Shown here: in pieces, positions 27,754 through 36,841 of the stretch | Layout of the letters: every line of letters starts with the position of its first letter | Position numbering within the stretch: the first letter of the stretch is position 1 | DNA from: Pedobacter antarcticus | GTDB taxonomy: Bacteria > Bacteroidota > Bacteroidia > Sphingobacteriales > Sphingobacteriaceae | Length of the DNA stretch: 64,000 nt | NCBI RefSeq assembly: GCF_900112985.1 | Contig: NZ_FONS01000003.1 | Location: 1-64,000 of the forward strand | Reading direction: 5' to 3' | Translations under genes and position numbers: made by a program | Notes under the pieces: model-generated | The model's database searches: none | What the model was told of the DNA's origin: nothing | Seen by the model: only the letters and a program-made list of their open reading frames with translations

Positions 27754-27780
27754 TCTGCCAGTTAACAGGCTTTTTGTTTT
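27719..27780 (+). terminator. Very long terminator hairpin overlapping the end of ung
   Basis: The arms 27719-27747 and 27752-27780 are perfect 29-base inverted repeats with a 4-base loop (GTGT). The right arm ends with TTTTTGTTTT. The ung stop TGA sits at the loop (27751-27753), so the left arm is coding. It may also terminate the convergent Lrp gene. Confidence 0.9.
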
Positions 27781-27794
27781 AACTGTGTCTATAT

Positions 27795-28265
27795 CTAATA
27801 TTCCAGAGGGACGATAGGTTCTTTCTTTGTCGTGGACATAATCATCATCGTCTGGAAAGTCTTCACGACGCTAATTTTACTGATTTTATCCATAATTAGT
27901 CTTTCGTAAGCTTTAATATCACTTACATAAACTTTAAGCAAGAAATCTGCCTGCCCGGTCACGTGATGACATTCTGTAATTTCTTTAATCAGGTTTACCT
28001 CATCAAGGAAAATCTGAATAGTATTATTCTTGTGAAAATCGAGTTGGACTTGAATAAACGTTTTAATACCAAGTCCTAACTTTTCTTCATCAACCAAGGC
28101 ATGATAACTCTTTATAAACCCAGACATCTCCAGCTTTCTAACCCTTTCCAGTGTTGGTGCCGGAGATAATCCTATTTCCTGGGATAGCAGCAAGTTGGTA
28201 ATCCTCCCGTTCTCTTGTAAGAGTCTAAGTATTTTAAAGTCTATCTTATCTAATTCTGTTGCCAT
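27795..28265 (-). CDS. Lrp/AsnC-family transcriptional regulator
   Basis: A 156-residue regulator: HTH at about 5-55 ('KIDFKILRLLQENGRITNLL', 'SQEIGLSPAPTLERVRKLE') and a RAM ligand-binding domain ('ITECHHVTGQADFLLKVYV', about 95-113). Such proteins sense amino acids and oligomerise. No adjacent target gene is evident except the divergent mntR-like gene. Confidence 0.92.
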   Translation of the reverse strand: MATELDKIDFKILRLLQENGRITNLLLSQEIGLSPAPTLERVRKLEMSGFIKSYHALVDEEKLGLGIKTFIQVQLDFHKNNTIQIFLDEVNLIKEITECHHVTGQADFLLKVYVSDIKAYERLIMDKISKISVVKTFQTMMIMSTTKKEPIVPLEY

Positions 28266-28370
28266 TTGTATAATTGATCTTAAGCGTAAAGGTAGAACAA
28301 CAACTGTTTAATTACCAAATTTAATTCTAAAAATTAAGAATATAATTATGCATTATTTTTTAGAATTTTT

Positions 28371-28386
28371 TTTAGATTTATCTAAA
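28371..28386 (+). promoter_or_regulatory. Probable MntR/DtxR-type operator
   Basis: TTTAGATTTATCTAAA is a perfect 7-2-7 palindrome ending 20 bases before the ATG at 28407 of the DtxR-family gene. Form and place fit autoregulation by a manganese or iron repressor of the downstream transporter. Confidence 0.65.
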
Positions 28387-28406
28387 TTTAAAATTAGGTA
28401 TACAAA

Positions 28407-29069
28407 ATGCACTCATTTACAGAGGAAAACTATCTGAAAGTAATCTTTCACCTGTATCAGGTGCAGGAAATGCCTGTTCAGACCAATGCAATTGCGGGCA
28501 AATTGAATACAAGGGCAGCGTCAGTAACTGACATGCTCAAAAAACTTGCAGACAAAAAACTGATCAATTATATCCGTTATCAAGGCGTTACGCTAACTGA
28601 GCAAGGGAAATTAATAGCAATACAGATTATCCGGAGACACCGTCTGTGGGAAGTGTTTTTGGTAGAAAAGCTCAATTTTGGATGGGATGAAGTACATGAT
28701 ATTGCCGAAGAATTGGAGCACGTTGGTTATCAGCCATTGATTGAGCGCCTTGATAAGTTTCTGAATTATCCGAAACGAGACCCCCATGGCGACCTCATTC
28801 CTGATAGTTCAGGCGAATTCGAGATCGCAGTACAAACAGGCTTGCTGGAGCTCGCTGAAAATATCAATGCTGTTATAATCGGCGTTACAGAGCATTCTTC
28901 GCCCTATCTTAAACATCTTGAAAAACTTGGACTTACCATTGGGGAATCATTATTAATAGAAGGAATTACCAGCTATGACGGTACATTGGAACTAGACTGC
29001 TCCGGAAAAAAAATAAGTATAAGCAGAAAAGTTGCACAACATATTCTTGTCAGCACTAAAAATCAATAG
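28407..29069 (+). CDS. mntR: DtxR/MntR-family metal-dependent repressor
   Basis: A 220-residue regulator: N-terminal winged helix ('TEENYLKVIFHLYQVQEMPV', 'TRAASVTDMLKKLADKKLIN', to about 70), metal-binding and dimerisation domain ('RRHRLWEVFLVEKLNFGWDE', 'AEELEHV') and a C-terminal FeoA/SH3-like domain (about 145-218). His and Glu residues of the metal sites are present. It lies 7 bases before a Nramp transporter gene and behind a matching palindrome, so control of Mn/Fe uptake is likely. Confidence 0.87.
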   Translation: MHSFTEENYLKVIFHLYQVQEMPVQTNAIAGKLNTRAASVTDMLKKLADKKLINYIRYQGVTLTEQGKLIAIQIIRRHRLWEVFLVEKLNFGWDEVHDIAEELEHVGYQPLIERLDKFLNYPKRDPHGDLIPDSSGEFEIAVQTGLLELAENINAVIIGVTEHSSPYLKHLEKLGLTIGESLLIEGITSYDGTLELDCSGKKISISRKVAQHILVSTKNQ

Positions 29070-29076
29070 ATAATTA

Positions 29077-30939
29077 ATGAAAAAATCTGAATCATTAAGC
29101 GAAGTACATCAGAGTGTAGATACAGGAAAAAGAAAAGGATGGAGAAGAATACTCTCTTTTATTGGTCCGGCTTACCTTGTCAGTGTCGGATATATGGATC
29201 CTGGAAACTGGGCGACAGATATTGCTGGGGGAAGTAAATATGGTTACCAGTTAATCTGGGTGTTGCTAATGTCCAACCTGATTGCGCTCTTACTGCAGTC
29301 GCTCAGCGCGAGACTTGGGATAGTAAGAGGTCTTGACCTCGCCCAGGCGTCAAGGAATGCCTATCCAAAATGGGTTAATATACCGCTTTTTGGGTTGGCG
29401 CAAACGGCGATCATAGCCTGTGATCTTGCAGAAATAATAGGTATGGCCATAGGACTTAACCTGCTTTTTGGACTGCCTTTAATCTGGGGTATCAGTATTA
29501 CCATATTTGATACTGTCTTACTCCTTTTTCTGATGAATAAAGGGATGAGGAAAATGGAAGCTTTCATCGTATCAATGGTATTTATCGTCGGTCTTTCATT
29601 TCTGGTTGAAATGTTCATCGTAGAACCCTCTTTAAAGGAGATAGTTAAAGGTTTGGAACCTTCTGTGCTTTCAGGTGATGCTTTATATATCGCCATTGGT
29701 ATTATTGGCGCAACTGTAATGCCGCATAATCTCTATCTCCATTCTTCTCTGGTACAAACCAGGAACTTCAAAAGAGATTTTGAAGGTATAAAAGAGGCAT
29801 TGAAATTCAACTTTATTGACACTGCAGTTGCATTAAATCTTGCATTCTTTGTCAACGCGGCTATACTTATTCTGGCAGCGGCGGCTTTTTACAAAAATGG
29901 ACTGCATGAAGTTGCGGAGATTCAAGACGCACATAAACTTCTAGGTCATATCTTTGGAAATGTGGCACCTGCTCTTTTTGCCATAGCATTAATTGCCGCT
30001 GGACAGAGCTCAACTGTGACAGGCACACTTGCTGGGCAGATCGTGATGGAAGGACACCTTAATTTGCGGATCCAACCCTGGTTACGCAGGTTGATTACAC
30101 GTTTACTAGCCATAATTCCCGCCTTCTTTACCATCTTATATTTTGGAAATGATGCTTTAAGCGGACTATTGATACTTAGTCAGGTGGTGCTTAGTTTACA
30201 ATTAGGATTTGCTGTGATCCCATTAATTCATTTCACCTCTGACAAAAAAGAGATGAAAGGTTTCGCTATAAAAACGTGGGTAAAAATTCTCGCCTGGACC
30301 AGTGCGCTAATCATTGTAGCACTTAACATACAGCTGGTAATTGAGGAGATCTCAGGATGGGGCAAAGAAATCAATAACTGGTATATTTATGCACTAATCG
30401 TACCGGTAGCTGTTATCATCGCTTTACTTTTGGTATATATATTTATATATCCTTTCATCAAAAAGAATAGAGAAGACTCCCACAATATTCCACACGGGAT
30501 CGCGCTGGACATACCAGATACACAAATTAAACCTTACCAGAAAATTGGAATCACAGTAGATTTCTCTAAAAATGACCGCAACACTATTCAACAGGCTTTA
30601 AAGCAGGGAGGTAAAATGGCTAGCTATCACCTTATCCATATTGTAGAGACCGCCGCAGCCAGATATCACGGTACGTCGGCTATGGACCATGAAACACAAC
30701 TTGATGCTGAGAATCTGGAGAAATACTGTGCAAACCTGGAAAAACTAGGTTATAAAGCATTTCCATATATCGGCTATGGAAGCCCGGCAAAAGCAATTGC
30801 AGAAATTACTAATAAACAGGAGCTGGAATTATTAGTAATGGGTGCACATGGACATAAAGGATTAAAAGATTTGATTTTCGGCACTACTGTTGATGCAGTA
30901 AGGCATAAAATCGGTGTACCAGTGTTGGTAATTCGATAA
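29077..30939 (+). CDS. mntH: Nramp-family Mn2+/Fe2+ transporter with C-terminal UspA domain
   Basis: A 620-residue fusion. Residues about 25-460 form the Nramp transporter: 'GYMDPGNWATDIAGGSKYGY' (TM1 metal site DPGN) and 'GATVMPHNLYLHSSLVQ' (TM6 MPH), with eleven or so membrane helices. Residues about 480-620 are a universal stress protein domain with the ATP motif 'GAHGHKGLKDLIFGTT' (GxxGx9GT). Classic MntH is about 410 residues, so the tail is an addition, possibly coupling transport to nucleotide level. Cotranscribed with mntR. Confidence 0.92.
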   Translation: MKKSESLSEVHQSVDTGKRKGWRRILSFIGPAYLVSVGYMDPGNWATDIAGGSKYGYQLIWVLLMSNLIALLLQSLSARLGIVRGLDLAQASRNAYPKWVNIPLFGLAQTAIIACDLAEIIGMAIGLNLLFGLPLIWGISITIFDTVLLLFLMNKGMRKMEAFIVSMVFIVGLSFLVEMFIVEPSLKEIVKGLEPSVLSGDALYIAIGIIGATVMPHNLYLHSSLVQTRNFKRDFEGIKEALKFNFIDTAVALNLAFFVNAAILILAAAAFYKNGLHEVAEIQDAHKLLGHIFGNVAPALFAIALIAAGQSSTVTGTLAGQIVMEGHLNLRIQPWLRRLITRLLAIIPAFFTILYFGNDALSGLLILSQVVLSLQLGFAVIPLIHFTSDKKEMKGFAIKTWVKILAWTSALIIVALNIQLVIEEISGWGKEINNWYIYALIVPVAVIIALLLVYIFIYPFIKKNREDSHNIPHGIALDIPDTQIKPYQKIGITVDFSKNDRNTIQQALKQGGKMASYHLIHIVETAAARYHGTSAMDHETQLDAENLEKYCANLEKLGYKAFPYIGYGSPAKAIAEITNKQELELLVMGAHGHKGLKDLIFGTTVDAVRHKIGVPVLVIR

Positions 30940-31006
30940 TAATCATCATGTATTTTCAGCTAAATCTGTCGTAAACCGGCATTTCTTTCTGATATTCGCT
31001 AATTCT

Positions 31007-31456
31007 ATGAAGAACGACATACAAATAAAAAATAAACGCGCTTATTTTGACTATCATATTGTAGAGAAATATAATGCAGGCCTGGCTTTACTTGGAACGG
31101 AAATTAAAGCAATCCGGCAAGGTAAAGCGAATATGACCGATGCTTTCTGCATGTTCATTGGAAATGTATTATACGTTAGAAACCTGCATATTTCAGAATA
31201 CAGCCATAGTTCTTTCCATCATCATGATATTAAAAGGGACAGGATCTTATTACTGCAGAAGAAAGAACTAAAAAAATTAAAGTTCAGAAGTGAAGAGAAG
31301 GGATACACTATCGTCCCGCTGAGAATATTTACCAACGAACGTGGGTTTGCCAAAATAGAGATAGCACTCGCACAGGGTAAAAAAGAATTCGATAAAAGAG
31401 ACAGTATTAAAGACAGAGAGTCAAAAAGAGAAATGGACCGGGCATTAAAGGTTTAA
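31007..31456 (+). CDS. smpB: SsrA-binding protein
   Basis: A 149-residue tmRNA partner for ribosome rescue. Contains 'NKRAYFDYHIVEKYNAGLAL', 'GTEIKAIRQGKANM' and a basic C-terminal tail ('DKRDSIKDRESKREMDRALK') that enters the mRNA channel. Convergent with pcm; the genes abut with no visible terminator. Confidence 0.97.
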   Translation: MKNDIQIKNKRAYFDYHIVEKYNAGLALLGTEIKAIRQGKANMTDAFCMFIGNVLYVRNLHISEYSHSSFHHHDIKRDRILLLQKKELKKLKFRSEEKGYTIVPLRIFTNERGFAKIEIALAQGKKEFDKRDSIKDRESKREMDRALKV

Positions 31457-32113
31457 TTACCAGGCCTGGTCTCCCACTAAAGGTACAAACCGGAATGTAT
31501 CCAGTTCAAATTTCTCGTATTCAGTTTCACTGATTCGAATCACAGTAACCATTACCTGTGCATTTTCATCACCGACAGGGATAACCAGAATTCCGCCTAT
31601 TTTCAATTGCTTCAATAAAACTTCAGGTACAAAGGGGGCTCCGGCTGTAACTATTATTTTATGATAAGGAGCATGGCTGGCAATCCCCATTGAACCGTCA
31701 CCAAAGAAGAAGTGGGCGGGATATCCCATACCTGGCAGCACTTTAATTGTGTGGTTATAAATGCCTTCCTGTCTTTCAATCGTATACACTTCTGCGCCTA
31801 ATTCCATTAAAATACAGGTTTGATATCCAGAACCGGTACCTATTTCCAAGACTTTATCTCCTTTGCTGATATGCAATAATTCACTTTGATAGGCTACAGT
31901 ATAGGGCTGAGAAATGGTTTGACCATCACCAATTGGGAACGCGATATCTTTATAAGCCTGATTCCAGAAAGTTTCATCGAAAAAAAAGTGCCGGGGAACT
32001 TTACCTATTGCCTGAAGTACACGTGTATCTGCAATTCCTCGGGCTTTTAAATGCTCTACCAATTTTTTTCTCGCTCCCCGCTCCCGGTAATTATCTACAA
32101 ACTTATATGCCAT
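31457..32113 (-). CDS. pcm: Protein-L-isoaspartate O-methyltransferase
   Basis: Repairs isoaspartyl residues in damaged proteins. 218 residues with 'GDGQTISQPYTVAYQSELL', SAM motif 'VLEIGTGSGYQTCILMELGA' (about 84-103) and 'KIIVTAGAPFVPEVLL'. It begins about 116 bases past priA in the same direction. Confidence 0.95.
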   Translation of the reverse strand: MAYKFVDNYRERGARKKLVEHLKARGIADTRVLQAIGKVPRHFFFDETFWNQAYKDIAFPIGDGQTISQPYTVAYQSELLHISKGDKVLEIGTGSGYQTCILMELGAEVYTIERQEGIYNHTIKVLPGMGYPAHFFFGDGSMGIASHAPYHKIIVTAGAPFVPEVLLKQLKIGGILVIPVGDENAQVMVTVIRISETEYEKFELDTFRFVPLVGDQAW

Positions 32114-32229
32114 CGCATTTCAAAAATACGCTATTGAACCCGAATTTTAAGGTATTATTCCAGTTTTAATTCCGTGAACGGGTCCAATTTACTGCAGATA
32201 ATATTCAGTGCCATAAAAAAACAAATGCC

Positions 32230-34710
32230 TTAATAAGGGTCTACATCAATTTGAATAATAACACCTTTAAAACTATTTTCAGTGTTAAAATCATGAATAG
32301 TTTGCTTAAGCACCGACTTAACTTTTTGAATTGCAGTCGATTTATCTGCTTTGATAATTAATTGACGGATATAGTAATTCCTGATTCTGGAAACCAGCGG
32401 CTGCTCAGGTCCCAAAACACGATCTGCCAGTGTAACCCTGAGCATAGTTGCAAAACGCATAGATGCAGCATTCAAAACATTAGGATCTTTATGCTTCATA
32501 TTAATGAAAATCATCCTGCTGAAAGGCGGGTAATTGAACGCCTTGCGTTCTGCAATTTCGTCTTCGTACATTCCGATATAATCATTGGCAACAACCTGCT
32601 TAATAATACGGTGGTCTGCATCATATGCCTGGATGCACACCTTCCCCTGAGTATCCCTTCTTCCTGCCCTCCCGGCAACCTGTGCCAGCAGTTGATAACT
32701 TCGTTCAAATGCTCGGAAATCGGGAAAATTCAGTAAAGTATCAGCATTGATAACGCCAATTAACGTCACATTATCAAAATCAAGACCCTTGGCGACCATT
32801 TGAGTACCGATAAGAATATCAGTCTTTTTATCCTGAAAATCTGTTATAATCTTTTGAAGACTATTTTTTGTTCTCGTGCTGTCCACATCCAGTCTGGCAA
32901 TTTTAGCTTCCGGCAGCAATAGACTAAGCTCCTCCTCTACCCGCTCGGTACCGAAACCTTTCTGTTCTATGTGTACAGAACCGCAGGCAGGGCAGATATT
33001 CATACTGTTCTCCTGATATCCGCAGTAATGGCAATGAAGTTTACCGCTGCTCTTATGAAAAGTAAGGCTGACATCGCAGTTCACACATTTAGGAGCAAAA
33101 CCACAGGTTTTACAGATCAGAATAGTTGCGTAGCCCCTTCTGTTTTGAAATAAAATAACCTGCTCCTTCTTCTCTAAAGTCGAAGTAATATCATCCAGCA
33201 GCGTCGTAGAAAAATAAGAAACCATCTTTTTCTTCTTCGTCTGTTCAGCAATTCCAATAACTTGTTGAACGGGAAGCTCAACCCCTCCGAACCTTTCATG
33301 CAGTGTTACAAGGCCATATTTGCCTTGCAGCGCATTATAATAACTTTCAATAGCAGGCGTTGCCGATCCCAGAACGATTTTAGCTTTATGGAGATGAGCC
33401 AGGTATACTGCTGCATCTCTGGCCTGATAGCGTGGAGAAGGTTCATTCTGCTTATACGAAGCTTCATGTTCCTCATCTACAACGATAAGCTTAAGGTTAT
33501 TGAAAGGAAGAAAAACTGCAGAGCGCGCACCGAGCACTATTTTATAGTTTCCATTCAATACACGATTCCAGATTTCCACACGCTCATTATCATTAAATTT
33601 AGAATGATAAACTCCAATTGTGTCACCGAAATAACGTTTAATTCTTTCTACAATCTGGGTTGTCAGTGCAATTTCAGGCAGCAGGAATAAAACTTGCCCT
33701 TGCTCAGCGATAGCCTTTTCTATCATTCTAATATAAACCTGAGTCTTGCCGGATGCCGTGATTCCGTGAAGCAGTACGACGTCTTTCTCCAAAAATGACT
33801 GCTGAATCTCGTCATGCGCTTTCTGCTGTGCTGGGCTCAGTTCGAAATTGAGAATAGACTCATCATTTTCATCTCTCAGACGGCTCACTTTCTTTTTAAA
33901 GACCTGAAAAATACCTTTATCGATCAGCGTTTTTAATGCCGCCTGCCCACAACCGCTTTCTTCCAGCAGCTGTTGCCGGGAGACAATCTGCCCCGCTCTG
34001 GAAAGCTGAGTATACTTAAGAAATGCGTCCAGTTGCCGGGGTGCTTTTTCAAGGATCTCAAACAGGGAACGGTAATTTTCCTCTTCCCTGTAAAATGGTT
34101 CCAGCTCAATATAGGATTTGAGTAGAGGCTTATACTTTTCAATCACTTCCTCCGCGATAAAAACGACTTCCTTCTCTAACAAACCACGAATTAATGGAAA
34201 AACAGATTTTTGCCCCATCAAAGAAGAGATCTGATCGACGGTAAGCTTTTTGTGTTTAACTAATGCGGTGAGCAAAGTGTTTTCTTTCTCATTGATTTCA
34301 AGCGTATCCAAGCTCATCTCTTCCTTTAAGACGATAATGGTCTCGCTAGCGAGTTTTAATCCAGCAGGCAGCGCCGCAGACATCACATCGCCCTCATTAC
34401 ACAGATAATATGAAGTCATCCAGTCCCAGAAACGAAACTGGGCAGCATTAACAATCGGAAACTCATCAATGACATCAAGAATATACTTAGCCTGGTAAAG
34501 CTCTGGTGCATCGCGACTGATTCTTTTGATCAGTGCTGTATAAATTTTATTTTTCCCGAACTGAACGATTACCCGTTTACCGCACTCAGCATGGTCATTC
34601 AGTTCAAATGGAACGCGGTAAATGTAATTTTTAGAAAGCGACAGCGGGAGAATAACTTCGACAAATAAGGTATTCCGTTCCTCGAAATCAAGTTCTGTCA
34701 TTTCTCCCAT
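32230..34710 (-). CDS. priA: Primosomal protein N' (replication restart helicase)
   Basis: An 826-residue superfamily 2 helicase. Walker A 'LLHGITASGKTQVYIRMIEK' (about 318-337), DEEH box 'VVDEEHEASYKQ', eight zinc cysteines ('CKTCGFAPKCVNCD', 'CHYCGYQENSMNICPACG') and motif VI region 'QVAGRAGRRDTQGKVCIQ'. The N-terminal 110 residues bind the 3' end of the fork. ATG at 34710 directly follows the stop of the DUF423 gene (TAAATG); an internal ATG three codons on is also possible. Confidence 0.96.
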   Translation of the reverse strand: MGEMTELDFEERNTLFVEVILPLSLSKNYIYRVPFELNDHAECGKRVIVQFGKNKIYTALIKRISRDAPELYQAKYILDVIDEFPIVNAAQFRFWDWMTSYYLCNEGDVMSAALPAGLKLASETIIVLKEEMSLDTLEINEKENTLLTALVKHKKLTVDQISSLMGQKSVFPLIRGLLEKEVVFIAEEVIEKYKPLLKSYIELEPFYREEENYRSLFEILEKAPRQLDAFLKYTQLSRAGQIVSRQQLLEESGCGQAALKTLIDKGIFQVFKKKVSRLRDENDESILNFELSPAQQKAHDEIQQSFLEKDVVLLHGITASGKTQVYIRMIEKAIAEQGQVLFLLPEIALTTQIVERIKRYFGDTIGVYHSKFNDNERVEIWNRVLNGNYKIVLGARSAVFLPFNNLKLIVVDEEHEASYKQNEPSPRYQARDAAVYLAHLHKAKIVLGSATPAIESYYNALQGKYGLVTLHERFGGVELPVQQVIGIAEQTKKKKMVSYFSTTLLDDITSTLEKKEQVILFQNRRGYATILICKTCGFAPKCVNCDVSLTFHKSSGKLHCHYCGYQENSMNICPACGSVHIEQKGFGTERVEEELSLLLPEAKIARLDVDSTRTKNSLQKIITDFQDKKTDILIGTQMVAKGLDFDNVTLIGVINADTLLNFPDFRAFERSYQLLAQVAGRAGRRDTQGKVCIQAYDADHRIIKQVVANDYIGMYEDEIAERKAFNYPPFSRMIFINMKHKDPNVLNAASMRFATMLRVTLADRVLGPEQPLVSRIRNYYIRQLIIKADKSTAIQKVKSVLKQTIHDFNTENSFKGVIIQIDVDPY

Positions 34711-35097
34711 TTAGCGATTTTTTAAAGCAGCAAAAAATAACAAGACCCAACCGGCTATCAGAAATAAACCACCTAAAGGGGTTATTGGGCCAAGTATACC
34801 GACCCAGCTTAATTGGGTAACCTCCCGGGTTGCCAGTAAATAAAGTGATCCTGAAAAAAGCACGATACCTAAAGAAAAGCATAGATAAGAAAAGTCAACA
34901 AGTCTGGAACGGAAGCGTCCGAAAGTAGAAAGAAACAATAATGCAAAAGTATGATAAAACTGGTATTCAATTCCCTTAGTCCAGATTGAAATCGCATCTG
35001 CAGATAATAAATTCTTAAGACTATGTGCACCGAATGCACCAAGGATTACCGCGACTGCTCCAAAAAAAGAAGCCGTTAAAATTATACGTCTGTTCAT
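34711..35097 (-). CDS. DUF423 family membrane protein (YgdD-like)
   Basis: A 128-residue protein with four hydrophobic helices and the family signature 'VILGAFGAHSLKNLL' near the N-terminus, plus 'EYQFYHTFALLFL'. Function unknown in the family. It is immediately upstream of priA with no gap between stop and start. Confidence 0.88.
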   Translation of the reverse strand: MNRRIILTASFFGAVAVILGAFGAHSLKNLLSADAISIWTKGIEYQFYHTFALLFLSTFGRFRSRLVDFSYLCFSLGIVLFSGSLYLLATREVTQLSWVGILGPITPLGGLFLIAGWVLLFFAALKNR

Positions 35098-35172
35098 TGT
35101 TTAATTTAAGTTCTACCTTCTACAAAATTAAGAAACCTGCTTGCATTTCGTTAGTAATCGAACTAATTAAAT

Positions 35173-35180
35173 TAAATTTG
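35173..35180 (+). promoter_or_regulatory. -7 promoter element
   Basis: TAAATTTG matches TAnnTTTG, about 50 bases before the TTG start of the 35230 gene. Confidence 0.4.
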
Positions 35181-35229
35181 CTAGAACAGCAACTCAGGAT
35201 AGCCCTGTCGCCCATAACACCCAAATACA

Positions 35230-36795
35230 TTGAAAAAAATATACTTTATTCTTATTGTTTTATGCATTGCAATGTTTGGAATGGCTTATTTTTATTTTTC
35301 CAAACTCAATACAGGAAGTGATTATCAGGAAAACAGCCTTTTTGCAGCCACCGCAAATTCAGGTCTTGTCTTTTCTGTTTATAATGACCAGCGCATCTTT
35401 GATATCCTAAAAGGCCAGGACCTTTTTCTACAACTGTTAGGCAAAGAAAAGTCAGAACAATTACTATTACTTAAAGATAAAATAGCAGATCAGCCAGCCA
35501 TAAACAGTTTATTAGCCAATAGCGATATTCTAATCAGTTTTGTCCCTGGTCCAGGCAAGAAGATAAGTTATATGATTAGTACGCAGCTTCAGCAGGATGC
35601 TCAAAAACAGCAATTACTTGAGGCATTGAAAAAGGGAGGAATAAAGGTAAGACAAGAAAAAGAACTGTATCATATTAATCTGACTGATAGCATTAGTTTT
35701 TACCTCGGTATTGATAAAAGTTTAATTCTGATTTCTGAAGCCAGAGAACCTATTGAAAAAAGTCTGGAACTAATGCCCTTGAAAAAGTCACAAGCTTTTG
35801 TCAATTATATCCGGTCTGCAGGAAAGCTCAGGCAAAACAGCCTTGGTAACCTATATGTAGACTTTAGCAAAATACCAGAACTACTAAGTGCGGTATTACC
35901 GGGAAAATTATCAGGTAATCTGGCTATTCTCAACCAACTTGAATCATTTGCAACCCTGAATTATAATTTTAGCAAGGAACGCATCTTTCTAAATGGAAGC
36001 ACTAAAGTTTCCGAACAGGATCAGTATTTACATATCTTTTCTGAGATGCAGCCGGCCAGAATCACCATTGACCAGATCCTCCCGGACAATACATCAAATT
36101 ACAGGTTATATAGTATCCCCGATTATCAAAGCAAATTTAAACCTGCCTTGGATAGAATTTTTTCCTCTCAAAAAAAGGATCAGCAGATCAGTAGAATTCT
36201 GAACGAAATTAAACAAACCTACCGGTTGGATCCGAATAAGATATTCCCGGTTTACTTTAAAGATCAGCTTATAACTTTTCAACTAAAAACCGGAGAAAAT
36301 CTAGGTGCAATTAATTTGAGTAACGGAGATATGGTAGGTCAATTATTATTAGATATCAGTGTACCTTATGATAATGAGATTCAGCAGTTAAAAAGCCCGG
36401 GCCTGTTATTTGCGTATTTCGGCGATCCGATGCGCCCTTTTGATACACCATACTATACCATTATAGACAATAATCTGATTGTAGCCAACCAGCCATCAAC
36501 GCTGCAGGATATATTAAGAAAATACAAATCAGATAACCTGCTTATTAATACAAAAGAATATACAGCACTTTATAACCAGCTTTCCAAAACAGCTGGAATC
36601 AGTTTTTATCTTAACCCCGAAAATTCTACAGAATTAGCCAGAAAAACATTATTCACCCCCTTTTACAAACATTTTCTGTCACAACAAGGCTTTCGCGCTT
36701 TCAGCTCAATTCTATTGCAGTTAAATGGAGATAAAGGCCGTTTTCAAACAAATTTCATGATTAACACACCTGAACAACTATTCAATCCAAAATAG
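35230..36795 (+). CDS. Membrane-anchored protein of unknown function
   Basis: A 521-residue protein with one N-terminal hydrophobic helix (about 4-24) acting as anchor or uncleaved signal, and a large soluble exported part ('GLVFSVYNDQRIFDILKGQD', 'GNLYVDFSKIPELLSAVLPG', 'FLNGSTKVSEQDQYLHIFSE'). The start codon must be TTG at 35230, because no ATG precedes the hydrophobic helix. Segments recall DUF3352-like proteins, but I do not claim membership. It has its own -7 element and no operon partner. Confidence 0.7.
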   Translation: MKKIYFILIVLCIAMFGMAYFYFSKLNTGSDYQENSLFAATANSGLVFSVYNDQRIFDILKGQDLFLQLLGKEKSEQLLLLKDKIADQPAINSLLANSDILISFVPGPGKKISYMISTQLQQDAQKQQLLEALKKGGIKVRQEKELYHINLTDSISFYLGIDKSLILISEAREPIEKSLELMPLKKSQAFVNYIRSAGKLRQNSLGNLYVDFSKIPELLSAVLPGKLSGNLAILNQLESFATLNYNFSKERIFLNGSTKVSEQDQYLHIFSEMQPARITIDQILPDNTSNYRLYSIPDYQSKFKPALDRIFSSQKKDQQISRILNEIKQTYRLDPNKIFPVYFKDQLITFQLKTGENLGAINLSNGDMVGQLLLDISVPYDNEIQQLKSPGLLFAYFGDPMRPFDTPYYTIIDNNLIVANQPSTLQDILRKYKSDNLLINTKEYTALYNQLSKTAGISFYLNPENSTELARKTLFTPFYKHFLSQQGFRAFSSILLQLNGDKGRFQTNFMINTPEQLFNPK

Positions 36796-36841
36796 TGACC
36801 GGCTCTAACTGACACTAAGATTCTTTTTACTGATGAATTGA

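Noticed and set aside
32155-32214. 19-codon ORF on the complement between priA and pcm
   Set aside because: It has an ATG but is very short, with no visible conservation or ribosome site that I can judge.
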